Of a DNA stretch of 64,000 bases, positions 55,331 through 64,000 are shown in pieces; position 1 is the first letter of the stretch; each line of letters opens with the position of its first letter. The notes beneath the pieces are model-generated. The model ran no database searches. It was not told where the DNA came from and saw nothing but the letters and a program-made list of their open reading frames with translations. The position numbers were made by a program, and so were the translations under genes. The stretch spans positions 310,001 to 374,000 of the forward strand of contig JAUYRP010000021.1 in the NCBI GenBank assembly GCA_030696695.1, in the 5' to 3' direction. This stretch comes from Methylophilus sp. (lineage in GTDB: Bacteria > Pseudomonadota > Gammaproteobacteria > Burkholderiales > Methylophilaceae).

Positions 55331-55923
55331 TACAGACCAAGCCCCAGCTTGCGCCTTATCGCTGGTACTTAATTGGCATACTGCTGAGTCTATTGGTATT
55401 GCTTTTTTACGCGCTCTTCAACCAGTTTATAGCTTCTGACAACTGGTACACACTGAGCTTTAACGCCAATATTGCACTCACTATTTTATTATCGAGCATG
55501 TATGTTTACTTGTTGTGGATAAGTAGTGACCAATTGGGCGCGGTATACAATCGATACTACAAGTGGATGGTGTATTTGTCGGGACCATGTATTTTTTATT
55601 TTTTAGGTTACATCGCCTTAATCTATGGTCTAGGGAACGCATTACATCACATTTCTAATCAACCACACACCATTCATGACGTAGTACAAAAAGAGTTTGT
55701 GGACACAAGAAAAGGGTGTAAAACACGTCTAGTTGGCACTTATTTAAAGGACGCTATGCCGCCCAATATCTGTATCAGCCAAACACATTTCGATGAACTA
55801 CCGCCAAAAATAGCCATAGATTTAATGGGTGAGCAAAGCTACTTTGGATTTCATATAGTCAATTACGCATACGATTGGCCTAAGACGGCTACGCTGAATG
55901 CAACATTGGATACGCAACCGTGA
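55306..55923 (+). CDS. Membrane protein of unknown function
   Basis: 205 residues with three to four hydrophobic helices (about 20-41, 50-72 and 88-110) and a soluble C-terminal part rich in charged residues ([20 protein letters not shown]). Two cysteines near KGCKTR and NICISQ could pair outside the membrane. I do not recognise the family. The start lies inside the CinA-like gene and its stop overlaps the YkgJ-like gene by four bases, so translation is likely coupled. Confidence 0.6.
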   Translation: MGSNTQPLIQTKPQLAPYRWYLIGILLSLLVLLFYALFNQFIASDNWYTLSFNANIALTILLSSMYVYLLWISSDQLGAVYNRYYKWMVYLSGPCIFYFLGYIALIYGLGNALHHISNQPHTIHDVVQKEFVDTRKGCKTRLVGTYLKDAMPPNICISQTHFDELPPKIAIDLMGEQSYFGFHIVNYAYDWPKTATLNATLDTQP

Positions 55924-56186
55924 AATGTAGAGCCTCTTGCGGTGCTTGTTGTATAGCGCCCTCTATTAATAGCCCTATCCCAGGCATGCCTCAGGGCAAA
56001 CCGGCAGGTGTGCGTTGCATTCAACTAGACACAGATAACAAGTGTATGATTTTTGGCCAACCAGAACGGCCTGCCTTTTGTGCCAGTTTACAACCTAGCA
56101 ACGAAATGTGCGGAGAGAGCCAAGCACAAGCGCTGGCTTGGCTCACCCGTTTAGAACAACTTACTCAGCCGGCTTTACCTGACTAA
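55920..56186 (+). CDS. YkgJ family cysteine cluster protein
   Basis: 88 residues from a GTG that overlaps the previous stop in the GTGA form. Cysteines in [36 protein letters not shown] and EMCGESQ give the zinc- or iron-binding pattern of the YkgJ family. [13 protein letters not shown] is also typical. The function is unknown. Its 3' end overlaps the convergent efflux outer membrane gene by 26 bases. Confidence 0.9.
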   Translation: MKCRASCGACCIAPSINSPIPGMPQGKPAGVRCIQLDTDNKCMIFGQPERPAFCASLQPSNEMCGESQAQALAWLTRLEQLTQPALPD

Positions 56187-57639
56187 CACTGTCGCCTTCG
56201 ACTGGCTTCCAGCCAGCACCAAGCGCTTTAAACAAATCCACAGAAGCGGTGAGTGCATTTTGACGACTTTGCACAAAACTTTGTGTCGCTTCGTAATAGC
56301 TGCGTTGCGCATCCAACACTTCTAAATAAGCAGAATAGCCAGATTTATAACGGTTTTGCGACACCTCTAAAATCTTCTTGGCCGTGTCTTGTCTAGATTG
56401 CGCAATGGTTTCGACTTCTTTGTAGCGACGCAAATTCACTAGCGCATCATTCACTTCTTTAAATGCGGTTTGCACACTACTTTGATAACTGGCCAAGGCT
56501 TGTTTTTGCTTCGCAGTCGCTTGATCCACTTTGGCATTTAATCTACCTGCATTAAAAATCGGCAAATCTAAGCCTATACCTAATGACCATACTCTAGCTG
56601 CCGATTTCAAGAGATCGTTTAACTCAAGACTTTCACCACCAAACGCACCTGTGAGTGAAATACTTGGGTACAACGCTGCTTTAGCCATACCAATGTTGGC
56701 ATTGGCAGCAATCAGATCTTGCTCGGTCTGGCGTACATCTGGCCTTGATTCCATCAAACTAGAAGGCAAACCAGCAGGCGGCATGGGTGGTGTCGGCAAC
56801 GTCAATAACTCGGCAGATGCCACCTCAATATTCAACTCACCTGTTAATACACCCAATTGATGCTCGCTGATCGCACGCTGGCGTTGCAACTCTACTTGCT
56901 GCGACTTCAAGTTATCTAATGCCAACTGCGCTTGATGCACATCCAACACGGAGACCACACCGCCTTCTAAACGGCGCTTGGTCAATGCCAAACTTTCTTC
57001 GCTGATCTTTTGGTTTTCTTGATTCACAAACAATTGCGAATCCAAGCTACGAATAATCAAGTAATTATTGGCGACCAAACTTGAAAGCGACCATTGCACG
57101 GTTTCTTTTGCGTATTGCGTAGACAAATAGCTGGCGCGTGCTGCTTCTTTACCGCGTCTTAACTTACCCCAAAAATCCAACTCAATCGATGAATTGAGCG
57201 CTAAGTTATAACTGTTACGTGGGTTTGCAGCAAACACAGGGAATATACCGGCCTCTGTTACACGGTTACGCACTGCAGTTGTGCTGAGATCCACACTAGG
57301 CAGCAAGGCCGCACCGACTTCACGCATCACACCATCTGCTTCCTCAATACGTGCCACGGCTAACTTGATATCGACATTGTTCAAATGCGCTTTTTCTATC
57401 AATGCATTTAGCTGCGCATCTCCGTACAAAGTCCACCAATCGTTAGGGGCTTGGACTGTGTCGATATCAGTCGCTTGTTTAAACTGCTCTGGCAAACTGA
57501 CATCTTTAGCTTCTGGGCGTTGATACATCGGCCCAAGCAAAGTACATCCTGATAACCAAACCACAGACACAAGGATAGCCATCGTTTTGAGCATGGGTTT
57601 CATGCTATTTGTTTGTTGTTTTGTATAAGGCGGTTTCAT
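56161..57639 (-). CDS. RND efflux outer membrane factor, OprM/NodT family lipoprotein
   Basis: 492 residues from the ATG at 57639, preceded by AAAGGAAACGGT; the earlier in-frame ATG overlaps the transporter stop. A lipobox WLSGC predicts a lipid anchor at the outer membrane. [20 protein letters not shown] and [20 protein letters not shown] and the repeat [20 protein letters not shown] are the two matching halves of TolC-like proteins. It forms the exit duct for the transporter encoded upstream. Third gene of the operon. Confidence 0.93.
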   Translation of the reverse strand: MKPPYTKQQTNSMKPMLKTMAILVSVVWLSGCTLLGPMYQRPEAKDVSLPEQFKQATDIDTVQAPNDWWTLYGDAQLNALIEKAHLNNVDIKLAVARIEEADGVMREVGAALLPSVDLSTTAVRNRVTEAGIFPVFAANPRNSYNLALNSSIELDFWGKLRRGKEAARASYLSTQYAKETVQWSLSSLVANNYLIIRSLDSQLFVNQENQKISEESLALTKRRLEGGVVSVLDVHQAQLALDNLKSQQVELQRQRAISEHQLGVLTGELNIEVASAELLTLPTPPMPPAGLPSSLMESRPDVRQTEQDLIAANANIGMAKAALYPSISLTGAFGGESLELNDLLKSAARVWSLGIGLDLPIFNAGRLNAKVDQATAKQKQALASYQSSVQTAFKEVNDALVNLRRYKEVETIAQSRQDTAKKILEVSQNRYKSGYSAYLEVLDAQRSYYEATQSFVQSRQNALTASVDLFKALGAGWKPVEGDSVSQVKPAE

Positions 57640-57665
57640 ACCGTTTCCTTTTATATTAGAGATCA

Positions 57666-60600
57666 CTAGTGGTGTCTCTTGATGTTTTGATTACTCAACC
57701 ATGTGAAGAACAGTGGGATAAAAATCGTCGCTACAAACGTAGCCAACAACATCCCACCCAACACGCCAGTACCCATCGATTGTCTAGCTGCCGCACCCGC
57801 GCCTGTGGCAAATACCAGTGGTACAATCCCTAGGATAAAGGCCATGGAGGTCATCACAATCGGTCTAAAGCGTAAGCGTGCTGCTTCCAGTGCAGCTTCG
57901 GCAATCGGCATACCCTCTTCCATTTTTTGGCTAGCAAATTCCACAATCAAAATCGCGTTTTTCGCTGCTAAACCAATTAGGGTAATTAACCCAATTTGGA
58001 AGTAAATATCGTTGGTCATGCCGCGCATCAACACTGCGGTTAACGCACCAGCCAATGCAAACGGTACCGCCATAATCACTGCCAGTGGCAACGCCCATGT
58101 TTCAAACTGCGCGGCCAAGATTAAGAACACCATGATGATGGCAAAGCCAAAGGCAAACATTGCTGCTGAACCTGTGCGTTTCTCTTGATAAGCTTGTCCG
58201 GTCCATGCAATCTGATAACCGTCTGGTAAGCTTTCTTTGGCTATACGCTCTACAGCCTCAATCGCATCACCCGAGCTAATGCCTTTTGCACCACCGCCAA
58301 ATACTTTGGCAGATAACAAACCGTTGTAACGCTCTAATTGCTCAGCACCTACAATGTTTTTGACCGTGCTAAGCGCAGATAACGGAATCATGTTGCCATT
58401 CGGACTCTCAGCCGTTGCCTGACTGCGCACATACACCTTGCCTAAGTCTTCAGGTTTCATCCTGAATTGAGGCTCGGCTTGCAATTGCACACGGTAAGTA
58501 CGACCACTACGGTTAAAGTCATTCACATAAAATGAACCCATGGTGCTTTGTAATGTAGTGTATATATCCGCAATTTTCACATTCTGCGAAATCGCTTTCG
58601 CTTCGTCCACCTCAATCATCAATTGCGGTACTGTTGGCCTAAAGAAACTGTTAATTCCAGTCAACGTCGGGTCAGCACGCATTGCATCCATAAAGTTGTT
58701 CATTACAGCGGCCAACTTAATGGGGTCTGTATCACGTTGGCTTTGCACATACACTTCAAAGCCACCGGCAGAACCTAAGCCACGAATGGATGGCGGATTC
58801 ACTGCAAAGCCCATACCATCTGGCTGGCTCATGCCTATACCAAATAGTTTACCTACCATTTGGTCTGCACTTGTGGTGCGTTCTTTCCAGTCTTTCATAC
58901 GCACAAACATGGTAGAAGCGTTAGTTTTGTTGGCACCTGTGAGCAACTCAAAACCATTTATTGCAAACTCGTGTGCAACGGCTGTGTCTTTTGCAATTTC
59001 TGCACGAATACTCTCCGTGGTTTTGATAGTACGACTTAAGGTTGCACCATCTGGCATCACCACCACATTGACTACATAGCCTTGGTCTTCTGGCGGTACA
59101 AAACCACCTGGCACTATTTTGAACAGAAATACTACCGCTGCAATAATCCCAGCAAATACAATGGCGCCGATAATTTTGTGGTGCAATGTGAGGTTCACCG
59201 TGCCTATGTAGAATTTAGTCAGTCCACCAAAACCTTGGTTAAACTTTCTAAAGAAGGCATTTTCGCCATGCGATTTTTTCAAAATCATCGCGCAAAGTGC
59301 CGGCGTTAGCGTTAAAGCCACCACCCCAGAAATCACCACTGCAATGGCAACAGTTACTGCAAACTGACGATACAACTCACCAGCGATACCCCCTTGGAAT
59401 GCTACAGGTACAAACACTGCGCACAGTACCAACACAATCGCTACCACTGCTGCCGACACTTGCTGGATTGACTTAACCGCCGCAGGGAATGGATCCAAAC
59501 CCTCTTCAGACATCAAGCGCTCCGTGTTTTCCAACACCACAATCGCATCGTCCACCACAATACCAATCGCCAAAATCATGGCAAATAGGGTAAGCAAGTT
59601 AATAGAGAAGCCAAACATATACAGGCCAGCGAAAGTACCTATTAGCGAAATAGGTACCGCAATCAACGGAATTAAAGTTGCGCGCCAGCTCTGTAAGAAC
59701 AGGAACACAACCAACACCACCAACACCAAGGCTTCACCAAAGGTTTTGAATACTTCTTCAATCGTTGCCTTCACAAAATCACTGGTATCGTAAGGAATAG
59801 TAGTTTCAATCCCCGCAGGAAAACGCGGTCTCAACTCCTCCGTTTTTGCTTTAATCGCTGCTGCTGTGTCTAAAGCATTCGCACCATTTTGTAAGAAAAC
59901 AGCAACCGCCACCCCTGGTTTACCATTGAGCGCTGATGCTACGTTATAGGATTGTGCACCCAACTCAATACGTGCGACATCTTTCAGATACAACACGCCG
60001 TTAGGACCATTGGCGCGTATGATGATGTTGGCAAACTCTGCTGGATCTACTAAACGACCTTTGGCTGTCACTGTATAGACGATTTGCTGGTCTGCTGGCG
60101 CAGGATCTTGGCCAATTTTACCTGCCGCGTATTGGTTATTTTGCGCATTAATTGCAGCGGCCACATCGCTTGTGCTTACACCAAGTTGCGCCATACGATC
60201 TGGCCTTAACCAGATGCGCATCGCATAATCTTGACCACCAAACACGGTGACATCACCAACACCTTTTACACGCTTAAATTCATCTACGATATTTAACGTA
60301 GCATAGTTACTTAAAAATAAGCGGTCGTGTTTTGGGTCTTTAGAAGTGAACATCGTCACTAGCAGAATATCGTTCGATTTTTTCTGTACGACTACACCAT
60401 TTCGCCTCACCTCTTCTGGTAGGCGTGGTGAAGCAATATTCACACGATTGCTCACGTTAAACGTAGCTTGATCTACGTCAGTGCCTACGTCAAAGGTTGC
60501 GGTAATCGTCAAGGTACCACTGGAGTCTGCACTTGAATTGAAATACAACAAATTGTCTACGCCACTGAGTTGCTCTTCAATCGGCGCAGCTACTGTTTTA

Positions 60601-60773
60601 GTGAGTGTATCTGCACTAGCCCCTGGATAAGTGGCCGTAATCATCACGGTGGGCGGTGCAATTTGCGGATATTGCGCAATGGGCAATTGAAAAGATGCCG
60701 CCAAGCCTGCCAACACAATAATAATCGACAGTACTGAGGCAAAAATAGGCCTTGTAATAAAGAACTTGGTCAT
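57666..60773 (-). CDS. RND multidrug efflux transporter, HAE1 (AcrB/MexB) family
   Basis: 1035 residues, full length, with twelve helices and two large periplasmic loops. It starts MTKFFITRPIFASVLSIIIV. The proton-relay region has GIVVDDAIVVLENTERLM with paired aspartates, and the second half has the matching lysine segment GLAAKNAILIVEFA. FIPLFFTW near the end is typical. It exports hydrophobic drugs and dyes from the inner membrane and periplasm using the proton gradient. Adapter and exit duct genes flank it. Confidence 0.96.
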   Translation of the reverse strand: MTKFFITRPIFASVLSIIIVLAGLAASFQLPIAQYPQIAPPTVMITATYPGASADTLTKTVAAPIEEQLSGVDNLLYFNSSADSSGTLTITATFDVGTDVDQATFNVSNRVNIASPRLPEEVRRNGVVVQKKSNDILLVTMFTSKDPKHDRLFLSNYATLNIVDEFKRVKGVGDVTVFGGQDYAMRIWLRPDRMAQLGVSTSDVAAAINAQNNQYAAGKIGQDPAPADQQIVYTVTAKGRLVDPAEFANIIIRANGPNGVLYLKDVARIELGAQSYNVASALNGKPGVAVAVFLQNGANALDTAAAIKAKTEELRPRFPAGIETTIPYDTSDFVKATIEEVFKTFGEALVLVVLVVFLFLQSWRATLIPLIAVPISLIGTFAGLYMFGFSINLLTLFAMILAIGIVVDDAIVVLENTERLMSEEGLDPFPAAVKSIQQVSAAVVAIVLVLCAVFVPVAFQGGIAGELYRQFAVTVAIAVVISGVVALTLTPALCAMILKKSHGENAFFRKFNQGFGGLTKFYIGTVNLTLHHKIIGAIVFAGIIAAVVFLFKIVPGGFVPPEDQGYVVNVVVMPDGATLSRTIKTTESIRAEIAKDTAVAHEFAINGFELLTGANKTNASTMFVRMKDWKERTTSADQMVGKLFGIGMSQPDGMGFAVNPPSIRGLGSAGGFEVYVQSQRDTDPIKLAAVMNNFMDAMRADPTLTGINSFFRPTVPQLMIEVDEAKAISQNVKIADIYTTLQSTMGSFYVNDFNRSGRTYRVQLQAEPQFRMKPEDLGKVYVRSQATAESPNGNMIPLSALSTVKNIVGAEQLERYNGLLSAKVFGGGAKGISSGDAIEAVERIAKESLPDGYQIAWTGQAYQEKRTGSAAMFAFGFAIIMVFLILAAQFETWALPLAVIMAVPFALAGALTAVLMRGMTNDIYFQIGLITLIGLAAKNAILIVEFASQKMEEGMPIAEAALEAARLRFRPIVMTSMAFILGIVPLVFATGAGAAARQSMGTGVLGGMLLATFVATIFIPLFFTWLSNQNIKRHH

Positions 60774-60784
60774 GAATCGCTACC

Positions 60785-61969
60785 TTAAGCTGAAGTTTTA
60801 GTGGGTGCTTTAGTGGAAGTTTTTGGCGCAGCAGCTGGCGGCTCACCAAACGGATGTGACGCAACGGCAGCACCAGGGCGAATCTTAATCAAATTGTCGA
60901 CAATGACTTTATCGCCTGCATTCAGCCCGCCTAATACGACCCAGTTTTTGCCTTCCCAAACACCTTCTTGAATCGGTCTGATGGTAGCCACTTCTTTCCC
61001 ACTCGCATCTTTTTCAGCGACATAAACAAATTTGCCTTGATCACCGGTCATCACTGCAGATTGCGGCACTACAAATACGCCATCTCGTGTACCTGTGGTG
61101 ATGCGTGCGCGTACGAATTGGCCTGGCAATAAATTACGATTCGCATTGTCGAATACTGCGCGTAATTGTTGCGTACCTAAGGCAGGATCAATCTCGCTGG
61201 CAGAGAAGTTTAATTTGCCAGATTCAGGATGTTCTGTACCGTCAGACAACACCAACTGAATGTTTTTTACATTGCGGCTTGTGAGTTGCCCACCTAATGC
61301 TGATAATTCAGAGTCTGATAAGCTGAAACGCACCCATATTGGTGAAAGCTGCACAATAGTGGTCAACAAACTGGTGTTTGCCGAGACTAATGCACCTTCA
61401 GAAAATTGGAAACGGCCAGCAATACCGCTAGTTGGTGCAGTGACATTGGTGTAAGACAAATTGAGTTTAGCCTCGCGCAACAATGCTTCGTATTGTAATA
61501 AGGTCGCAGAAGCCACCGAGTCATCAGACAGCGCATTGTCATATTCACGTTGGCTGATTGATTGCGTGTCCAACAACCCTTTTAAACGTTCTGCCTCGCG
61601 GTGCGTTTGCACTATGCGCGCTTTTTGCTGTGCTAGTTGCGCTTCGGCTTGCTGCACTGCAATTTGAAACGGTACTGGGTCAATCAAAAACATGGTTTGA
61701 CCTGCTTTAATTGATTCGCCTTCTTGGAACATTTTTTTCAGTAATATGCCACCTACTCTAGGGCGCACTTCCACCTCTTTAGCACCTTCTGTTTGCGCTA
61801 CCGCTTCTGCTCGAATAGGAATAGAAGTCGGTTGCACGTCAATCACGCTCACAGGCATGGCTGGCATTGCAGCTGCTGCATCTTGCTTTTGTTGACCGCA
61901 TGCGGTGATTAACGCAGCGATCATCAGCGCGATTAATGAGTGGGAGTAATACGTTATTGTTTTTGCCAT
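60785..61969 (-). CDS. RND efflux periplasmic adapter (AcrA/MexA) lipoprotein
   Basis: 394 residues. A lipobox ALITAC near residue 18-24 predicts a lipid anchor. VEVRPRVGGILLKKMFQEGE and the matching later TNVTAPTSGIAGRFQFSEGA are the split lipoyl domain; LAQQKARIVQTHREAERLKG is the helical hairpin. The threonine- and proline-rich tail (TSTKAPTKTSA) is unusual but not meaningful. It couples the transporter to the outer membrane duct. It is the first gene of the operon, behind the minus-strand promoter at 62052-62080. Confidence 0.95.
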   Translation of the reverse strand: MAKTITYYSHSLIALMIAALITACGQQKQDAAAAMPAMPVSVIDVQPTSIPIRAEAVAQTEGAKEVEVRPRVGGILLKKMFQEGESIKAGQTMFLIDPVPFQIAVQQAEAQLAQQKARIVQTHREAERLKGLLDTQSISQREYDNALSDDSVASATLLQYEALLREAKLNLSYTNVTAPTSGIAGRFQFSEGALVSANTSLLTTIVQLSPIWVRFSLSDSELSALGGQLTSRNVKNIQLVLSDGTEHPESGKLNFSASEIDPALGTQQLRAVFDNANRNLLPGQFVRARITTGTRDGVFVVPQSAVMTGDQGKFVYVAEKDASGKEVATIRPIQEGVWEGKNWVVLGGLNAGDKVIVDNLIKIRPGAAVASHPFGEPPAAAPKTSTKAPTKTSA

Positions 61970-62027
61970 AGCTACCTCTAGGTGAACGCTTTGATGAAGT
62001 TTACAATGTTAGGTTAATTAAAATGTC

Positions 62028-62056
62028 TTGCATACATACATGCATGAATGTATATT
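62028..62056 (+). promoter_or_regulatory. Promoter of the TetR regulator gene
   Basis: TTGCAT (62028-62033), 17 bases, TATATT (62051-62056). The spacer is filled by an AcrR-like operator, so the regulator may control its own gene. Confidence 0.7.
62033..62056. promoter_or_regulatory. AcrR-like operator 1
   Basis: TACATACATG-CATG-AATGTATATT. The E. coli AcrR site is TACATACATT-TGTG-AATGTATGTA, so the left arm matches 9 of 10 and the right arm 7 of 10. Confidence 0.65.
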
Positions 62057-62080
62057 ATATACAAACATGAATGTATGTAA
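62052..62080 (-). promoter_or_regulatory. Promoter of the efflux operon
   Basis: On minus, TTACAT (62075-62080), 17 bases, TAATAT (62052-62057). Its -10 shares five bases with the -10 of the opposite promoter, so the two cannot be fully used at the same time. Confidence 0.7.
62056..62079. promoter_or_regulatory. AcrR-like operator 2
   Basis: TATATACAAA-CATG-AATGTATGTA. The right arm equals the E. coli AcrR right arm exactly; the left arm is degenerate. It fills the spacer of the efflux promoter. Confidence 0.6.
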
Positions 62081-62162
62081 ATAGATTTTTGCAACCTTTA
62101 ATTAGATTTACATTCGGATTGTTTTAACATCCTCATTTAATAGCAGGGTCATTACGGTAATT

Positions 62163-62798
62163 ATGGTACGAAAAACAAAAGAAGACGCAGAAATTACACG
62201 TCAGCGTATTATCAACGCTGCTCGTGAAGTATTTTTGACAAAAGGGGTGAGTCGCACTAGCCTTGAGCAAATTGCCACGCACGCAGGCGTGACGCGTGGC
62301 GCGGTCTATTGGCATTTTGAGAACAAATCACAACTATTTCATGCGATGCGTGAGCAAGTGTTTTTACCACTGATTGATCGCATGGACGGGGCTTTATTAG
62401 CTGATATAGACAATGTAGACGATCCTGTTGCGGACCCTTTAAAGCGTATTGAGAATTTTTTAGCAGGCACGATTCAAATTTTGAATGACGATCAGGAAAC
62501 GCGTCAAACCTACGAAATCATGATGTCAAAATGTGAGTATGTGGACGAGTTTGCAACGGTACTTCAGCAAATACTCAACAACTGTTCAGGTATGATTGAA
62601 AAATTAGAACAAGTCTATGAAAAAGCGCATCAAAAAGGTTTGATCAATCCAACACACAGCCCAGCACAACTGGCCATGGACACGCATTTATTCTTTTCAG
62701 GCTTACTCCATATGTGGGTGAAAGATACCGATGGCACGCGTTTTAGAAACCAAGCGTATGCCCTCATTAGCGCGCACGTTAATCTTCGCAGAAAGTAA
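62163..62798 (+). CDS. TetR/AcrR family transcriptional regulator of efflux
   Basis: 211 residues. The N-terminal helix-turn-helix (about 10-57) reads ITRQRIINAAREVFLTKG, then TSLEQIATHAGVTRGAVYWH and FENKSQLFHAMRE, close to AcrR and TtgR. The C-terminal ligand domain contains NCSGMIEKLEQVYEKAHQKG. It is divergent from the efflux operon over a 193-base region with two AcrR-like operators, so it very likely represses the operon and itself until a drug or bile-like ligand binds. Confidence 0.94.
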   Translation: MVRKTKEDAEITRQRIINAAREVFLTKGVSRTSLEQIATHAGVTRGAVYWHFENKSQLFHAMREQVFLPLIDRMDGALLADIDNVDDPVADPLKRIENFLAGTIQILNDDQETRQTYEIMMSKCEYVDEFATVLQQILNNCSGMIEKLEQVYEKAHQKGLINPTHSPAQLAMDTHLFFSGLLHMWVKDTDGTRFRNQAYALISAHVNLRRK

Positions 62799-62947
62799 GC
62801 CCTTACTAATTGATTTTTAAGCACTTTTCTGACAATCAATTCTGCAACGATAATTCAATATTTTTTATCACAATAATCATCTCTATGGGTTTCCACACCC
62901 CGCAATTGCGTATAAAATAAGCAGCTTTTCCAAACAAGCTGATTTCT

Positions 62948-63991
62948 ATGCAAATTGGTTCACACATTTTAAAAAACAACCTAGTAGTTGCACCTATGGC
63001 TGGTGTAACAGATCGTCCTTTCCGCCAATTATGTAAAAAAATGGGTGCAGGATTGGCTGTTTCAGAAATGGTGACTTCCAACTCGTTGCTCTACGGCAGT
63101 GAGAAAACCCGTCGCCGCGCCAATCACGAAGGCGAAGTTGACCCAATTTCTGTTCAAATCGCAGGTGCTGATCCCAAAATGATGGCGGAAGCGGCCAAAT
63201 ACAATGTGGATTACGGCGCACAAATTATTGATATCAACATGGGATGCCCTGCCAAAAAAATCTGCAATGTGATGGCTGGCTCTGCCTTGCTGAAAGATGA
63301 ACCTTTGGTATCGCAAATACTAAAAGCCGTGGTCAATGCAGTGGATGTGCCTGTCACCCTCAAAATTCGTACCGGTTGGGATAAGCAAAACCGTAATGCC
63401 ATTGCCGTGGCCAAAATGGCTGAAGACATTGGCGTAAAAGCGTTGGCCATGCATGGCAGGACACGTGCTTGTCTATATACAGGCGATGCTGAATACGACA
63501 CGATTGCTGCAGTTAAACAAGCCATTCAAATTCCCTTAATCGCCAACGGCGATATCACGACCCCAGAAAAAGCCAAATATGTATTAGATTACACAGGTGC
63601 AGATGCCGTAATGATTGGCCGCGCAGCGCAAGGGCGTCCATGGATTTTCCGCGAGATTGAACATTACCTATTGACTGGTGAGCACATGTTGCCACCTACA
63701 GTGGATGAAATACATACCGTAATGCTTGAACATCTACATGACTTGTATGAATTTTATGGCGATTTAACTGGCATGCGTGTAGCACGCAAACATATCTCAT
63801 GGTATACCAAAGGGCTGGCTGGCTCTGCCAATTTCCGCCACAACATGAACACCTTGCAAACCATCGAATTACAACTTAAAGCAATCGACGATTTCTTTAA
63901 TGAACTCAAAACAAAACACGAACGCTTGGTCTATGTGGAAGCAGATACCAATCAACCCTCCACAGACAACACAGAGGCAATGGCAGCATAA
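62948..63991 (+). CDS. dusB: tRNA-dihydrouridine synthase B
   Basis: 347 residues. APMAGVTDRPFRQLCKKMGA, the catalytic cysteine in DINMGCPAKKICNVMAGSAL, LKIRTGWDKQNRNA, AMHGRTRACLYTG and IANGDITTPEKAKYVL are all Dus landmarks. The FMN enzyme reduces uridine to dihydrouridine in the tRNA D loop. The C-terminal tail (ADTNQPSTDNTEAMAA) is variable. The last stop codon overlaps the next start by one base, the usual dusB-fis arrangement. Confidence 0.96.
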   Translation: MQIGSHILKNNLVVAPMAGVTDRPFRQLCKKMGAGLAVSEMVTSNSLLYGSEKTRRRANHEGEVDPISVQIAGADPKMMAEAAKYNVDYGAQIIDINMGCPAKKICNVMAGSALLKDEPLVSQILKAVVNAVDVPVTLKIRTGWDKQNRNAIAVAKMAEDIGVKALAMHGRTRACLYTGDAEYDTIAAVKQAIQIPLIANGDITTPEKAKYVLDYTGADAVMIGRAAQGRPWIFREIEHYLLTGEHMLPPTVDEIHTVMLEHLHDLYEFYGDLTGMRVARKHISWYTKGLAGSANFRHNMNTLQTIELQLKAIDDFFNELKTKHERLVYVEADTNQPSTDNTEAMAA

Positions 63992-64000
63992 TGGGTAACA
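63991..64000 (+). CDS. Start of a gene after dusB, probably fis
   Basis: Only ATG GGT AAC and one further base are in the window, overlapping the dusB TAA by one base. In most proteobacteria the gene here is fis, for the nucleoid protein Fis. The identity is inferred from position only. Confidence 0.35.

Noticed and set aside
58540-59079. A long plus-strand frame of 179 codons inside the RND transporter gene
   Set aside because: It is antisense to a full-length conserved transporter, lacks a ribosome binding site and shows only the mirrored codon pattern.

Overview
The window looks like a chromosome segment of a betaproteobacterium, most likely of the Methylophilaceae (Methylotenera/Methylophilus type). 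This is inferred from the moderate G+C content, the betaproteobacterial cox gene order, the tsaB-rimI, DUF2782-thrB and dusB-(fis) neighbourhoods, and the resemblance of many proteins to that family. No database search was run. I saw no prophage, insertion sequence, rRNA operon or CRISPR array.

Layout. Positions 1-6505 hold an aa3-type cytochrome c oxidase locus, read leftwards: a DUF2244 protein, coxB (with a fused cytochrome c domain), coxA, a 37-residue membrane protein, ctaG, coxC, SURF1 and a truncated assembly protein. A DUF2909 gene lies on the opposite strand. A tRNA-Leu(CAA), queA, an exported protein of unknown function and a DUF1097 protein follow. From 9.6 to 17 kb the minus strand carries slt-proS, a lemA/TPM envelope cluster and arfB-tsaB-rimI with a HolD/UDG-like gene. 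From 17 to 25 kb there are a SIR2-like gene, dinG, an NlpC/P60 peptidase, a ferritin, a SelT/W-like protein, ctpA, glcF and coq7. From 25 to 36 kb come small redox and stress proteins, an FKBP lipoprotein, dacB-bioA, rlhA, pldA, yjdM and tas.

From 36 to 44 kb are groES-groEL behind a CIRCE operator and a sigma-32-like promoter, a HEPN-like gene, an FKBP, ung and uvrD, with a highly structured region between ung and uvrD that may encode a small RNA. From 44 to 55 kb are thrB, a LOG-family protein, polA, a two-gene PIN-GNAT / ASCH-kinase cassette attached to the polA stop codon, a MOSC protein, a diguanylate cyclase and a CinA-like protein. From 56 to 62.8 kb is an RND efflux operon with a divergent TetR regulator. 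The end holds dusB and probably the first codons of fis.

Most genes are housekeeping: respiration, translation, DNA repair, envelope and cofactor synthesis. Three AT-rich stretches stand out as accessory and possibly defensive: the SIR2-like gene (17104-18153), the HEPN-like gene (38791-39681) and the PIN/ASCH cassette (49892-52337). Beyond genes, the window has several long imperfect palindromes in intergenic spaces (after the FKBP lipoprotein gene, between groES and groEL, after groEL, upstream of the MOSC gene), two perfect hairpins bracketing the small cox gene, and overlapping divergent promoters with AcrR-like operators at the efflux locus. All functional statements come from reading motifs and gene order.
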